DNA of 64,000 nt from the NCBI GenBank assembly GCA_965226915.1, contig CBDDEJ010000008.1, forward strand, positions 682,001 through 746,000, read 5' to 3'. The notes under the pieces are model-generated. The model did not search any database. It was given only the letters and a program-made list of their open reading frames with translations, and was not told where the DNA came from. The stretch comes from Io17-Chloro-G2 sp965226915 (GTDB taxonomy: Bacteria > Chloroflexota > Dehalococcoidia > Lucifugimonadales > UBA3495). Below are positions 10,301 through 18,773 of the stretch, piece by piece; the first letter of the stretch is position 1, and each line of letters begins with the position of its first letter. Both the position numbers and the translations under genes were made by a program.

Positions 10301-10617
10301 TCCCGAACCCGGGTCAAATCAAATGACAAAGAGCTTGGCCGGTTGGCTATGCCCCATTCCAGCAGCCATAGGATAGAAATCAAGCCCGCCAAAGTCCGCA
10401 GCATTGCTATTTTTGGGACTTCTACATAGGCGATAACCGCCTCGGAAATCGCATATTGCCGATCCAGGAATGCTAATGGCACAAAGAGCACCGCCAAGAG
10501 CCAAATGCATTCGATGCCCAAGTTGATCCAGCGCAATATCGAGCCCGAATAGGGTGCGCCCAATATTCTTTGTGGAGTTGTTCTCAATGAATCACCTGCG
10601 GTTAACGGGCGGCGCAC
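7321..10617 (-). CDS. O-antigen ligase/Wzy-like membrane protein with long TPR tail
   Basis: 1098 aa in two parts. Residues 1 to about 640 are polytopic, with more than ten hydrophobic segments. They include TFSRGPW (299-305) and a periplasmic loop with HAHNYF (507-512), the hallmarks of the Wzy_C ligase/polymerase family. Residues about 665-1098 are soluble tetratricopeptide-like repeats (for example FRVGEFQDSLASLDKAIELAPD). Family members transfer or polymerise lipid-linked glycans at the outer face of the membrane; the TPR part may bind partner proteins or glycan. It is the last gene of the co-directional polysaccharide operon, 110 bp after the sugar transferase gene. A second, shorter Wzy-like protein lies at 13342-14745, so one may polymerise and the other ligate. 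Confidence 0.8.
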   Translation of the reverse strand: MRRPLTAGDSLRTTPQRILGAPYSGSILRWINLGIECIWLLAVLFVPLAFLDRQYAISEAVIAYVEVPKIAMLRTLAGLISILWLLEWGIANRPSSLSFDLTRVREIQFRAVISRPAAWLRSQPSHWLWLAVWFYFATVLMGTAFSASFSVSLWGEVPGQDGYPAYTIVAYMVIFGAIATHLRTTSQLWRLLGTIVVMGILVCGYSVLQHYNFDFLGLTELTGGGQSRSTSFSGNAIFAAALMSMMIPVSLLAAAASLRHANKCDGKLQRNLMQLMLTYSIAGLWVLILVVQLLGITFTFSRGPWMGTLLALAACGGMTAVFAGWGALGRIAMVLGVATGITLAVVQFDIPISNFFIWLGAAMVLVGLLSIVAFWGWRILGRVSLVLGVGAFLATVVFLMPSWFSDGLDSVDNLSASSAQSSSFTDTQVARRISSIRRDLSSGILGGRVDTWLRSWELIEDRPWFEFDELSFPWVRPLLGYGPDLFRYTYLLKSVPQGGNVPVEPDHAHNYFITQAVDLGGFGFLSSLGIFLAVFLVGGYLLIWGRNGVSPLLTLVLIGVLATLVGRFLEMMVGVARVSDLTILWVLLGILAALPELMRRSKEESQAPTQSQPSGRTSNVLSMPNNTQFHLTLPHFIRLALIAWLIGGIGILIWVKNVSYVRASIEVGEAVEHFRVGEFQDSLASLDKAIELAPDVSPYYNYRAQVYSAFHLFEEVTPENECTHQDSIPYGGCLNIKSFESNLEGVNQRPFYYRSRLALANSALNLTQNEIAFRLYGDVLGMIPNSIPLRDELGATYTNLAEAYLDAGQSEALLELSLDANEFLDHEAITAQVKFFLGIANRDLNRMDQASDFLEQSLTLPLDVVFQGRAHQALAEIYGELGRTLLAEQHHRQVRKVAEELVQNGESSLSGNKLELATEYLNDSLELFVDEDLKWRAHIGLASVYAKLDQSESSDGHRNIANEIGDTIFQAGLDLRHEGRLIEAANTIERSRELLVHQESRIQAHQILVEIYEGLIEAESAQYHQNQIETIAKGIYREGQRFRKRGQLVDAARSIEQAMELTTDEKLGNKWNKNLLTVLKELDQTEPGTSPEFSVPAQ

Positions 10618-10727
10618 ATTCGCTGACGGGAAGTCCGCAAGGTTGTAATGAAGGTATCTCGATTACTAACTACGACGGAGGTTATCAAGTAGATAACCCG
10701 AGGGTTCCACGAGTGCGGTCGAACGAA

Positions 10728-11444
10728 TCAAGAACTTAGCGTATTAGCCTCGTCAGGGATTCCTGGCTCATCATCCTTACCATCCCGTGAGGTTATATTG
10801 CCCATTTTCCCCTCGCGCCGGTCCCAACGAGCTAGTAGTGTATTCCGTACCGATAGCAATAACAGTTTTAGATCTAGCCAGAAGCCCATGTGATCGATGT
10901 ATTCCATATCGTATTTGAATTTCTCTTGGGCGATATCCATGCGGTCGTGGACTTGTGCTAACCCGGTGAGACCCGGAAGAACAGATAGGCGGTCCGCAAA
11001 CCCAGAAATTTCCTGTTCTAATTTACGGTGTTCTTCTACGTCAAGAGCCCTAGGACCTACAAGGCTCATATCACCCTTCCAAACGCTTAGAACGCCGGGT
11101 AATTCATCAAGGGCCGTTCGGCGCAAAATTTTTCCCACAGCGGTGACACGGAGGTCGCCTTCAGTGGTCCACGCTGGCCCTTTTTGGCGGGAATCTGGAA
11201 TCATTGTCCGAAATTTAAGAATAGTAAATATTTCTCCACCCTTACCTGCCCTTTGTTGGCGGAAGAAGACGGGACCACGGTCTCCAAGCCAGACAATCAA
11301 AGGGATCAGGGTCCAAAGCAAAAACCAGACAGGAAGGAGTGATATGTGGGCTACAATAAGAACAGAGATGTCGAAGCACCGTTTGTAGCGCGGTCCTTTA
11401 CTTTCGATTAAAGGGGGTGTGGAGCGGACCAAATTCACATGCAC
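10728..11444 (-). CDS. Bacterial sugar transferase (WcaJ/undecaprenyl-phosphate glycosyl-1-phosphate transferase type)
   Basis: 238 aa, the short catalytic form. Diagnostic motifs are KRCFDI, one N-terminal hydrophobic segment (about 29-53), FFRQQRAG, LKFRTM, TALDELPGVLSVWKGDMSLVGPR and LPGLTGLAQV. The family starts polysaccharide repeat-unit assembly by moving a sugar-1-phosphate from a nucleotide sugar to undecaprenyl phosphate at the inner face of the membrane. The C-terminal tail after DMEYIDHMGFWLDLKLLLLSV is unusually polar and long (about 35 residues). It lies between the epimerase (44 bp) and the ligase-TPR gene, on the same strand as the whole cluster. Confidence 0.9.
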   Translation of the reverse strand: MHVNLVRSTPPLIESKGPRYKRCFDISVLIVAHISLLPVWFLLWTLIPLIVWLGDRGPVFFRQQRAGKGGEIFTILKFRTMIPDSRQKGPAWTTEGDLRVTAVGKILRRTALDELPGVLSVWKGDMSLVGPRALDVEEHRKLEQEISGFADRLSVLPGLTGLAQVHDRMDIAQEKFKYDMEYIDHMGFWLDLKLLLLSVRNTLLARWDRREGKMGNITSRDGKDDEPGIPDEANTLSS

Positions 11445-11488
11445 CTTGACTCTGTAACGGCGGAGCAGCGCTCTGCGCTAGCCAGGAT

Positions 11489-12517
11489 TTAGTTCAGGGT
11501 TTTTGCTGCATGGTCGACATTCAGAGGTTGGGGGAATTGGGCCCTGTTTTGTTTGGCGAGTTCATTCCAAATCCATTGGTACGTGATGTTCATACCTTGT
11601 TCCAGAGTTATTTTGGGCGACCATCCAAGAACGCTATTGAGCAAGCTATTGTCGCTGTTTCGCCCACGTACTCCTTGGGGTTTGGTGAGGTCGTGCCTGC
11701 GCATTAATTTCTTATCCGCCGAGAGGCAGACAGCGTCCACAAGTTGATTGACAGTGACGAGTTCGTCGGTCCCCAGATTCAAAGGCCGCGTGTGTCCAGA
11801 GTCCATGAGCCGAAGGAGTCCTTCTACACAATCGTCGATATGGCAAAAACTACGAGTCTGCTCTCCGTCTCCCCAAACTTCAATCTCTGAATTATCGGGC
11901 GCTTCGGCCACCTTTCTGCAAATCGCTGCCGGTGCCTTCTCCTTGCCGCCCTCGTAGGTACCTAGTGGCCCGTAGATATTGTGGAATCTGACCATGCGAA
12001 CATCGAGGCCGCATTCCTCGTGGTAGTAGGTGGTCAGCTGTTCAGCAAAAAGCTTCTCCCAACCGTAGCCCTTCTCCGGGTCGGCGGGTATCGCCTGGTC
12101 TTCCCGAAGGGGTGTCACGTCGACCTCGTTCTGAAGGAACATGGGATAAACACAGGCAGAGCTGGTGTACAAATAACGGTTGACTGCCTCAATCCTGGCT
12201 GCTTCAAGCATATGGCTATTGATCAGAATGTTGCTTCTGGTAAGTAAGGCGTGAAAGGCCGTGATATATCCGATTCCGCCCATGTCGGCCGCAAGGTTGT
12301 ACACGTCATTTACCCCTTGGACGGCCGTTGAGCAATTTCCGAATTCTCTGAGATCGAGTAACAAGAATTCGTCGGCAGCGGTGGGTTCATATTCCGGCTC
12401 TTTGATGTCCACGCCTCGAACCCAGTGCCCCTCCGACTTCAGGCGCTTAACCAAATGGTGGCCGATAAATCCGCCCGCTCCAGTTACCAGCACCATTTTG
12501 TAGTGATTGTTAGTCAT
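11489..12517 (-). CDS. GDP-mannose 3,5-epimerase-like extended SDR
   Basis: 342 aa. Rossmann motif GAGGFIG (13-19) for NAD. The sequence tracks plant GDP-mannose 3,5-epimerase closely: NLAADMGGIGYI, SSACVYP, YGWEK, RFHNIYGP, GGKEKAPAAICRK and GVRGRNSDN. Cys122, Tyr151, Lys155 and Lys194 correspond, at a constant offset of 23, to Arabidopsis Cys145, Tyr174, Lys178 and Lys217, which are the catalytic residues. The enzyme should therefore convert GDP-D-mannose to GDP-L-galactose and/or GDP-L-gulose, supplying a rare sugar to the polysaccharide. It sits between wecG-like and wcaJ-like genes. A generic UDP-sugar epimerase is less likely given the conserved quartet. Confidence 0.88.
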   Translation of the reverse strand: MTNNHYKMVLVTGAGGFIGHHLVKRLKSEGHWVRGVDIKEPEYEPTAADEFLLLDLREFGNCSTAVQGVNDVYNLAADMGGIGYITAFHALLTRSNILINSHMLEAARIEAVNRYLYTSSACVYPMFLQNEVDVTPLREDQAIPADPEKGYGWEKLFAEQLTTYYHEECGLDVRMVRFHNIYGPLGTYEGGKEKAPAAICRKVAEAPDNSEIEVWGDGEQTRSFCHIDDCVEGLLRLMDSGHTRPLNLGTDELVTVNQLVDAVCLSADKKLMRRHDLTKPQGVRGRNSDNSLLNSVLGWSPKITLEQGMNITYQWIWNELAKQNRAQFPQPLNVDHAAKTLN

Positions 12518-12557
12518 CTATTTCCTTAAACATCACGAAGATACCCCTTCCATTTAA

Positions 12558-13430
12558 TCATTTTGGCTTGGATGAGGCTATGGAGTCAAGGCCTTCTTTT
12601 ATGACGCAAAGCATGAAATGAGGGCCATCGATGAAAACCCGCCGCCATACGCGCTTTGGCTCAAAGGCCAGACGCCATAACCATTCTAAGCCATTGTCGC
12701 CGATCCACCTTGGGGCCCGCCTCACCTGCCCCGATAGGAATTTAAATGCAGCACCCACGCCAATTGCCACTGGGACTTGAAGTCGATGCTGGTGCTCGTA
12801 AATCCATTGCTCTTGTTTGGGCAACCCGAGACCCACCCATAATATGTCGGCGCCAGAGGCGTTGATCATCGCTACCTCTTCCACGTCTTCCTCCATAGTT
12901 AGCTCGCGAAATGGAGGAGAGTGCATTCCGGCAATTTTTAGGCCCGGAAGCCTTTCCTTTAGCTTGATGGACAAAGCTTGGAGCGTGTGGTCGGTGTCTC
13001 CGTAGAAGAACACACTGTGTCCCACCTCTTCGGCATGTTTGCATGCTTCCCACATCAAGTCGGGGCCACTGACCCGTTTGTTGATTTTTATTCCCCGTAG
13101 GCGGGCTACAGCCACCAGGGAGAAACCATCGGGAACGAAAAGTCCTGCTGAATCAATGACCTCTTTGAAATATGGACTTCGCCGGGCTTCCATCACGCCG
13201 TGCATTCCTGTAGCCACTACATAATGGCACTCATTCCGATTACGAATCCAAGAATCCATTACATCGAGCACCTGGCCCATTTGGGCGAGATGAACCGTTA
13301 CACCCAATATCCGCGTTGAAGGAATCTGGTGCGTCAGCGAATTACCCTCCCATGGGTGCTTCGATGCGTTGGTCGATCGAAGAAACGATTTGGAGATAAA
13401 ATAGCACCGGTGCCAGAAGCAGCCAATCAA
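12558..13430 (-). CDS. WecG/TagA/CpsF-family glycosyltransferase (start uncertain)
   Basis: 290 aa as an open frame. The domain starts at about residue 41 (RILGVTVHLAQM) and ends with the family hallmark VGLGLPKQEQWIYEH, GVGAAFKFLSGQVRRAP and WLWRLAFEPKRVWRR. Relatives are GT26 enzymes that add N-acetylmannosamine-type sugars or uronates to a lipid-linked acceptor at the membrane. The first ATG would overlap the upstream Wzy gene by 89 bp. A better start is a CTG at 13337 (codon 32), seven bases after a GGAGGG Shine-Dalgarno at 13345-13350 and just past the upstream stop. No ATG, GTG or TTG lies well placed between them. Confidence 0.85.
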   Translation of the reverse strand: MIGCFWHRCYFISKSFLRSTNASKHPWEGNSLTHQIPSTRILGVTVHLAQMGQVLDVMDSWIRNRNECHYVVATGMHGVMEARRSPYFKEVIDSAGLFVPDGFSLVAVARLRGIKINKRVSGPDLMWEACKHAEEVGHSVFFYGDTDHTLQALSIKLKERLPGLKIAGMHSPPFRELTMEEDVEEVAMINASGADILWVGLGLPKQEQWIYEHQHRLQVPVAIGVGAAFKFLSGQVRRAPRWIGDNGLEWLWRLAFEPKRVWRRVFIDGPHFMLCVIKEGLDSIASSKPK

Positions 13431-14745
13431 TGCCGTAGAAAGCTCCAGTCGATTCCGGGATTCCGCGAACCGAGAGGAACAAAAGGATTCCGATGGTTTG
13501 GATGACCAAGTGCTTGTGGGTTTCAGGGAGATGGTTCAACTTACGAGAGTTCTTGTAAACCAGCACCCAGCCCAACACCAAAGCGGCGACAAATGGGATA
13601 GTCCCTATTATCCCGGTTTGTATCAACGCGTGCATAATTGCATTGTGCATGTGGGTGCCCATCACCAGCCGGTCGGCATGGAATCCGTAACCGAGAAAAG
13701 GAGACAATTTTACGAACTCCCAACCTGTGGCCCATATGGAAGTTCGACCGGTTAGCCTCAGGAACCCCTTTGGCAGGAAACTTAGTTTCGAGTCCAAATA
13801 ACCAAAATTAACCAGCGTTTCCGGAGTCCGGATTTCTAAGTATGCGATTCCCGTTACATCGTATTCCCTCAAAATGCAGGTCTGCGCGAATGTCTGAGGC
13901 ACTTCCGCAAACCAGGCCGCTGGCGCCAAAACGGCTAGACCAATAGCCCCTATAATGACGGCTTTTTTGCCACCATGGAGCATCGCTATTAATGGCACCG
14001 CTCCGAAAAACCCGAGTAACGAAGTCCTGGCCCCAGTAGTCATCATGAAAACGACTGATAAGTAGAATATTAGGAACCAGATCGCACGCCAGTTGTTTGG
14101 CCGCCAAAGTAAACTGAATGAGATTATGGCTGTGATGGCGGCGAATCGCCCGACCCCTGTGGACCTTAAGACCCCTGAGGTCAGAGAATGCCAACTGCCA
14201 AGCGGTTCGCATTTCCACAGAGAGGTATGACTTAAGAGGATGGACGATAAATCGAATTTTATCAGCGCGATGATGAAAAGTGCCGCGAACGCGGTCATGA
14301 TTAACAACCAGTTGAGTTTGACCAGTGCACTGATGGATTCCCGGGATGGTGCCCTCCAAGCTATAGCCCACAAGACCACAGGCACGGAGAGGTACAGCAA
14401 AACCCAACGAATTGCAACCCAAATGTTTGGTGATAAAAATGCTGCCACCAACCCTATTAGACCGTAAACGACCGTGAATCCTAGAGGCCCAACGAGTGGA
14501 AATCCTCTGGGGCGTTGCCGGAATAGTTTGTAACATATAATAACGATGGCTACGGAAGCAGCCATAAAGGGCAAAAGCCCTCTGACTCCATGTAAGAAAA
14601 TTACCGGGTTCGCGGGATTGATAACAGCCTTTAGGCTTGCAGACTGTAAGCCGGCCCAGAGCATAACCCATAGAACCACGGGCAAAAGGAAGGCCAGGGC
14701 CAAACTTAGATGGGGTCGGGACCATTTGAATCCCGTCAACATCAT
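13342..14745 (-). CDS. Wzy-like polysaccharide polymerase/O-antigen ligase family protein
   Basis: 467 aa, highly hydrophobic, about ten to twelve predicted membrane segments. A loop containing LRLTGRTSIWATGWEFVKLSPFLGYGFHADRLVMGTHMHNAIMHALIQTG carries the GR..W....E....P..GYGF and HNA..... features of Wzy_C proteins (only the pattern is quoted; it spans about residues 330-380). It should polymerise or ligate lipid-linked repeat units on the outer side of the membrane. Its ATG overlaps the stop of the preceding GT4 gene (TAATG at 14743-14747), and its stop is followed at once by the wecG-like gene, so translation is probably coupled. Confidence 0.78.
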   Translation of the reverse strand: MMLTGFKWSRPHLSLALAFLLPVVLWVMLWAGLQSASLKAVINPANPVIFLHGVRGLLPFMAASVAIVIICYKLFRQRPRGFPLVGPLGFTVVYGLIGLVAAFLSPNIWVAIRWVLLYLSVPVVLWAIAWRAPSRESISALVKLNWLLIMTAFAALFIIALIKFDLSSILLSHTSLWKCEPLGSWHSLTSGVLRSTGVGRFAAITAIISFSLLWRPNNWRAIWFLIFYLSVVFMMTTGARTSLLGFFGAVPLIAMLHGGKKAVIIGAIGLAVLAPAAWFAEVPQTFAQTCILREYDVTGIAYLEIRTPETLVNFGYLDSKLSFLPKGFLRLTGRTSIWATGWEFVKLSPFLGYGFHADRLVMGTHMHNAIMHALIQTGIIGTIPFVAALVLGWVLVYKNSRKLNHLPETHKHLVIQTIGILLFLSVRGIPESTGAFYGIDWLLLAPVLFYLQIVSSIDQRIEAPMGG

Positions 14746-16031
14746 TAAATGCCGGTGCCGGGCTCATTTAGGTGTTGGTAGATTTCGTTTAGTCTGTCGC
14801 CAGTATGGTCCCAATGAAAGACCAACCTGGCCCTTTTTCGTGCCGCATCACCCATTTTTTCCCGCATTTCTAAATCTAGATACAATCGTTCCAGCGCCAT
14901 TTCCATCTGTTCTACGGCGCGCTCGGGGGAAGAGGCGGCTATCTTAATGCCACTCTCTTGAGTAACATGCATCGCGGGACCGCTGAGATCCAGGCAAACT
15001 ACTGGTGTACCCATACTCATTGCTTCCACGACCACTGCTCCGCCTCCGTCCCTAAGGCCAGAGAAAAGAAAAACATCGCTTGAAGCCATCTTTTGCAACA
15101 GTTCATCGCGAGGCATCCACTTCTGAAAGGTAACTAGTTTCGATATCCCCAACTTACCGGCTAGATCTTCCAGGTGGCGTAATTCAGGACCATCGCCTGC
15201 AATTGTTAGTTCAGCGTTCGGATAATTTTTCGAAAAACGAGCGAACGCTTGAATCGATAGGCCAAAACCCTTTATTCGAAGAAGTTTACCGGCTGAAAAA
15301 ACTCGAAAAGTAGAGCTGGGCATTCTCTCATTTGAAAACAGTGACAAATCGGCGGACGACACACCACAAACCGAGAACATGTGAGCTTTGTGTCTCCATT
15401 TTTCGGGTAAACCCTCAAAAGCTTCCCGGTTACAAACAAGAATTGCCCGAGCGCGCCTTTGCCCAATTAAGAAAAATGGGTCGTGTCGAAACATCCATTG
15501 GCCGATGGAGCGAACCCTTTCCCAGAGTCGGCCTTTCAAGCCGTAATGGCTGAGGAATTTCTTTGGTGTCCGATGGGCTCCTCCACCGGGGCCGCGGATG
15601 TAGTGCACCGGCAGCAGAGCCCCGATATAGCTAGCCATCCAGTCATTGGCATATGTTACATGATGGAACGCCTCAAACTGGTACAATCGATGCAGTCTTT
15701 GGGCTTCGAAATTTGCCTTGATTTGCCACAGTAATGCATATAACTGGATGCCCCCCTGGAATTGTTTTAGCGGCCCAAACCATCGGGGAAGCTCAAAATA
15801 GTGGAACCATAGATTGCTGGCAGGTTCCGTGTGGAGTGCCCTTTCAACAGACGGGCGGTTCCTAGTGTGGGCAAGAACCCACACCCGGTGAAACCGGGCG
15901 AGTTGGTTCACAACGTTCCATCCGAGGATGTCCTCCCCTCCTCCGAATTGCTCTCCTTCACCAGTAGGAGAACAAGTGTATGCGCAAGCTAAGACGCGCA
16001 ACTTTTTATCCAAATCACTTGACGCTGGCAA
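14745..16031 (-). CDS. GT4-family glycosyltransferase
   Basis: 428 aa GT-B protein. The C-terminal half carries the donor-binding motifs of family 4: FSAGKLLRIKGFGLSIQAFARF, ELTIAGDGPELRHLE and the E-x7-E region GGGAVVVEAMSMGTPVVCLD. The N-terminal half (CAYTCSPTGEGEQFGGGEDILGW) is an acceptor domain. The enzyme should add one sugar from a nucleotide donor to the growing lipid-linked repeat unit on the cytoplasmic side of the membrane. It overlaps the Wzy-like gene by its stop codon and follows the FkbM gene by 17 bp. Confidence 0.88.
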   Translation of the reverse strand: MPASSDLDKKLRVLACAYTCSPTGEGEQFGGGEDILGWNVVNQLARFHRVWVLAHTRNRPSVERALHTEPASNLWFHYFELPRWFGPLKQFQGGIQLYALLWQIKANFEAQRLHRLYQFEAFHHVTYANDWMASYIGALLPVHYIRGPGGGAHRTPKKFLSHYGLKGRLWERVRSIGQWMFRHDPFFLIGQRRARAILVCNREAFEGLPEKWRHKAHMFSVCGVSSADLSLFSNERMPSSTFRVFSAGKLLRIKGFGLSIQAFARFSKNYPNAELTIAGDGPELRHLEDLAGKLGISKLVTFQKWMPRDELLQKMASSDVFLFSGLRDGGGAVVVEAMSMGTPVVCLDLSGPAMHVTQESGIKIAASSPERAVEQMEMALERLYLDLEMREKMGDAARKRARLVFHWDHTGDRLNEIYQHLNEPGTGI

Positions 16032-16048
16032 AATAGTTGCTCGATCCG

Positions 16049-16906
16049 CTACCCCTTGCGGGCAAATGCGTGAAATTCGGAGGTTCCTCGTTGCAAATTC
16101 TCAATCTGGTTGAAGCCCAAGGATTTAAGAAAATCTAGAACGTGCTCCGTCTTGGTATCCGTTGGAAGTAATGGAGGGTGGATCTCACAACACACCACCT
16201 CGCACTCTGGCATAGCCAGAGTCTTTCGGAGACCGCGAATTACCGCCCACTCGTGCCCTTCGACATCGATCGTGACTACCCTGGGCACCGGTAGATTCTC
16301 GGTGGAGACCAAGTCATCGCCTTCCACAACGGTTACCACCTCATACCCGCCTTGGACCACTGTCGACCGCTCCAATCTCGATGCGCCCGTATACTGCAGG
16401 AAAAGCTTCTCTTCCCTTGCGCGGTCTCCCAGCGCCAGTTGGAACGTCTTGACGTTGGTCAATGAATTCAACTCCACGTTGTCTTGAAGATGGCCGTAAG
16501 CTTGGGCCTCGGGCTCAAATGCTACTAAAGTGCCGGCCGATCCTGCAGCTTTGGCCAGCAAGATAGTGTAGATCCCAAAATTACTGCCCACGTCGAATAC
16601 AACGTCGCCAGGGCGAACCAGGGAAGCCAACTTCTCTAAAACGTGCTGCTCCCGGCCCATGTCTCCGGCAGGGTCTAGGGAGCGCAATTCCCAAGGTGTG
16701 CGAACATAGAAACTGGCGTCGATGCCTCCAATCCGGGTGTGGACTATGTTCCCTCGGGGCCGGTTTAGGCAGTAGTAGCCGGTTCTTAGAATTCCGGCTA
16801 GATGCAAGCGCCACACCAAGCGGCATACGGCGGGCCGGTACGTCAGGCGTTTTAAGGAGTCGGTCATCCTGCCGATAAAAGTGCGGTTTACGTGATGGTC
16901 AAGCAT
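16049..16906 (-). CDS. FkbM-family SAM-dependent methyltransferase
   Basis: 285 aa from the ATG at 16906, which begins one base after the stop of the upstream glycosyltransferase (16908). A longer frame to 16933 would overlap that gene and is less likely. The SAM-binding motif I is VFDVGSNFGIYT, followed by LVAFEPEAQAYGHLQDNVELN and the FkbM hallmark VVTIDVEGHEWAVIRG near the C-terminus. FkbM enzymes O-methylate hydroxyl groups; inside a polysaccharide operon the likely target is a sugar of the repeat unit. The C-terminal phrase HPPLLPTD...DFLKSLGF is also usual for the family. Confidence 0.86.
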   Translation of the reverse strand: MLDHHVNRTFIGRMTDSLKRLTYRPAVCRLVWRLHLAGILRTGYYCLNRPRGNIVHTRIGGIDASFYVRTPWELRSLDPAGDMGREQHVLEKLASLVRPGDVVFDVGSNFGIYTILLAKAAGSAGTLVAFEPEAQAYGHLQDNVELNSLTNVKTFQLALGDRAREEKLFLQYTGASRLERSTVVQGGYEVVTVVEGDDLVSTENLPVPRVVTIDVEGHEWAVIRGLRKTLAMPECEVVCCEIHPPLLPTDTKTEHVLDFLKSLGFNQIENLQRGTSEFHAFARKG

Positions 16907-16907
16907 A

Positions 16908-18200
16908 TCAGCAGCGCCTAGAGGTGTAGGCATGGTCCAAACATTGGGCCAAAATCAATCCCAGGTCCCGATTTAACCAATCCTGGATGAGTTGGTGTGA
17001 CTTTCTCCCCATGGCCATCCGCTGTTCTTCATCCATCTCCGCGATCTGCTTGATGCTATGAAAAAGGCCGTCGGTGTCGCTGGAATTATAGCAAAACCCG
17101 TTTTGCCCGTTGATCACCATGTCGTCACTGGCCCCAACCGCGTCGGACACGACCACCGGGAGGCCGAAACACATCCCTTCATTAACCACCATACCCCAAG
17201 TTTCTCGTTCCGAAGGCAGCACCAGGACGTCGGAGATCGCATAATACTTGGCTATTTCATCCCGTCGTTGGAAGCCCGGGAAAAACACCGAATCAATATG
17301 GCTACTGGCAACATGATCCATTAAGGACTTCTTGAGGTTCCCGTCACCAACAAAAATCAAGGCTTTGTGGGGCCTTTCCAATCTGTGGTAGGCATTAAGG
17401 AGTTGAATCAGGTTCTTTTCTTTTCTGAGTCGACCACAAAACAATATGACAAATCCGTCTTGAGGTATACCCAATTCCTCCCTTAGCTGCGTTTTCTGCG
17501 GAATCAATTCGCGGGCGGACACGAAAAGAGAACCATAGCCCCACGAATAAGCGAAGGGGAATAATTTTTCCTTAGGAACATCATACAAACGATACAATTC
17601 TCGGTTTCTGAACCCGGAGCACAAAAAGCCGGCAGCGTAGCGGAAATAAAGTCGGCCAAGCACCAACTTTCGGACCCACCTTTTTACTTTTGGCATCGAT
17701 CGTTCCGTGTGAACATTGGCGTCCGTCATCAGGAGGTACGGGATTTGAAATCTAATTGACGCCAAAACGGCTAACCACCATGTTGGATTCATCCAACTCA
17801 TCACGACAATCCCATCCGGTCTGGTTTTTTTGATTTCGGACCAGATGTCCCAATTCATCAGGCCTATCAGAGAGTTCAAATGGGACGGCCAAGGGGAATA
17901 ATTCTTCAAGAATTTAGATTTATACCCCTGAAGGATGTCTTCGCCAAATCCCCAATCGGAATCAGAACCAAACAGACCGGAGACATCCTCGCTGTGCAGG
18001 CCCTCGTCCGAACAAAAATAAACTGTGAGATCAATCCGAGGGTGGTTAGCCAGTTGTCGGAACATTTCGGCTTGATAATAGAAACAGTTGGGGGCGATAA
18101 TGGCTAATTTGTAAAGATTCTTCACGCGATTCATCTTTTTATCTGACCTGCTACTGGTCGCCTTGGGGCATCGGCTGTGAGTTAATACGCCAGCGCCCAT
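16908..18200 (-). CDS. GT4-family glycosyltransferase
   Basis: 430 aa GT-B enzyme; the reading frame opens with about 22 extra residues before a second Met (MNRVKNLYKLAIIAPN), which may be the true start. Donor-binding motifs are ILFCGRLRKEKNLIQLLNAY, LIFVGDGNLKKSL, YYAISDVLVLPSERETWGMVVNEGMCFGLPVVVSD (pattern, about 320-355) and DMVINGQNGF. It should transfer a sugar during assembly of the repeat unit. Its ATG overlaps the stop of the deacetylase gene (TAATG at 18198-18202), so it was designed to be translated with that gene, which is now broken by an IS element. Confidence 0.87.
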   Translation of the reverse strand: MGAGVLTHSRCPKATSSRSDKKMNRVKNLYKLAIIAPNCFYYQAEMFRQLANHPRIDLTVYFCSDEGLHSEDVSGLFGSDSDWGFGEDILQGYKSKFLKNYSPWPSHLNSLIGLMNWDIWSEIKKTRPDGIVVMSWMNPTWWLAVLASIRFQIPYLLMTDANVHTERSMPKVKRWVRKLVLGRLYFRYAAGFLCSGFRNRELYRLYDVPKEKLFPFAYSWGYGSLFVSARELIPQKTQLREELGIPQDGFVILFCGRLRKEKNLIQLLNAYHRLERPHKALIFVGDGNLKKSLMDHVASSHIDSVFFPGFQRRDEIAKYYAISDVLVLPSERETWGMVVNEGMCFGLPVVVSDAVGASDDMVINGQNGFCYNSSDTDGLFHSIKQIAEMDEEQRMAMGRKSHQLIQDWLNRDLGLILAQCLDHAYTSRRC

Positions 18201-18773
18201 TAAATGTCTCGGAAACTAATTAGGCGGACCATTGGTTTGATCGAGTCTTGCCAGGGCGTCTTTAATTGCTCATATTCGTTTTCATAAGAATCGGACCCCG
18301 GGTGAACCATTATTTCGATCGTATCGTATTTGAGGTACTCGAGTGTACCTCGCTCCAAAAATGTCTTGAAGTCAGTGAACCCCTGGGTGGTCCTGGTCCG
18401 GTAGTATCGCTTCAGCATGAAATTAAATAAGTATTTTTTCAAGATTAAATTTCGAGGGATTAGATCATTCGAACCGTAGATGTTACGGGTGATGCGCACT
18501 TTTCTGATCTGGAATCGCTTCTGTATCCGTTTCAAAACCGGAAACATTCTCGATATAGTGTGAGCATGATAGTGGGAATCAATGTGACTCACGCAAATTC
18601 CCAGAGATTGGAGCTTTTGAATCTGGGTGCAGAACTCCTGATAAATTGCCCTGGAAAGCTCTGAATCAATAGGGACTTGCCTAATTCTCTGCCCTGCAAA
18701 CTTTCCACTGTGATCCAAAAGCGGCTCTAATCCGTGAGCGTTGCTCAAAGGACTAAATTCGGACACGTTTAAA

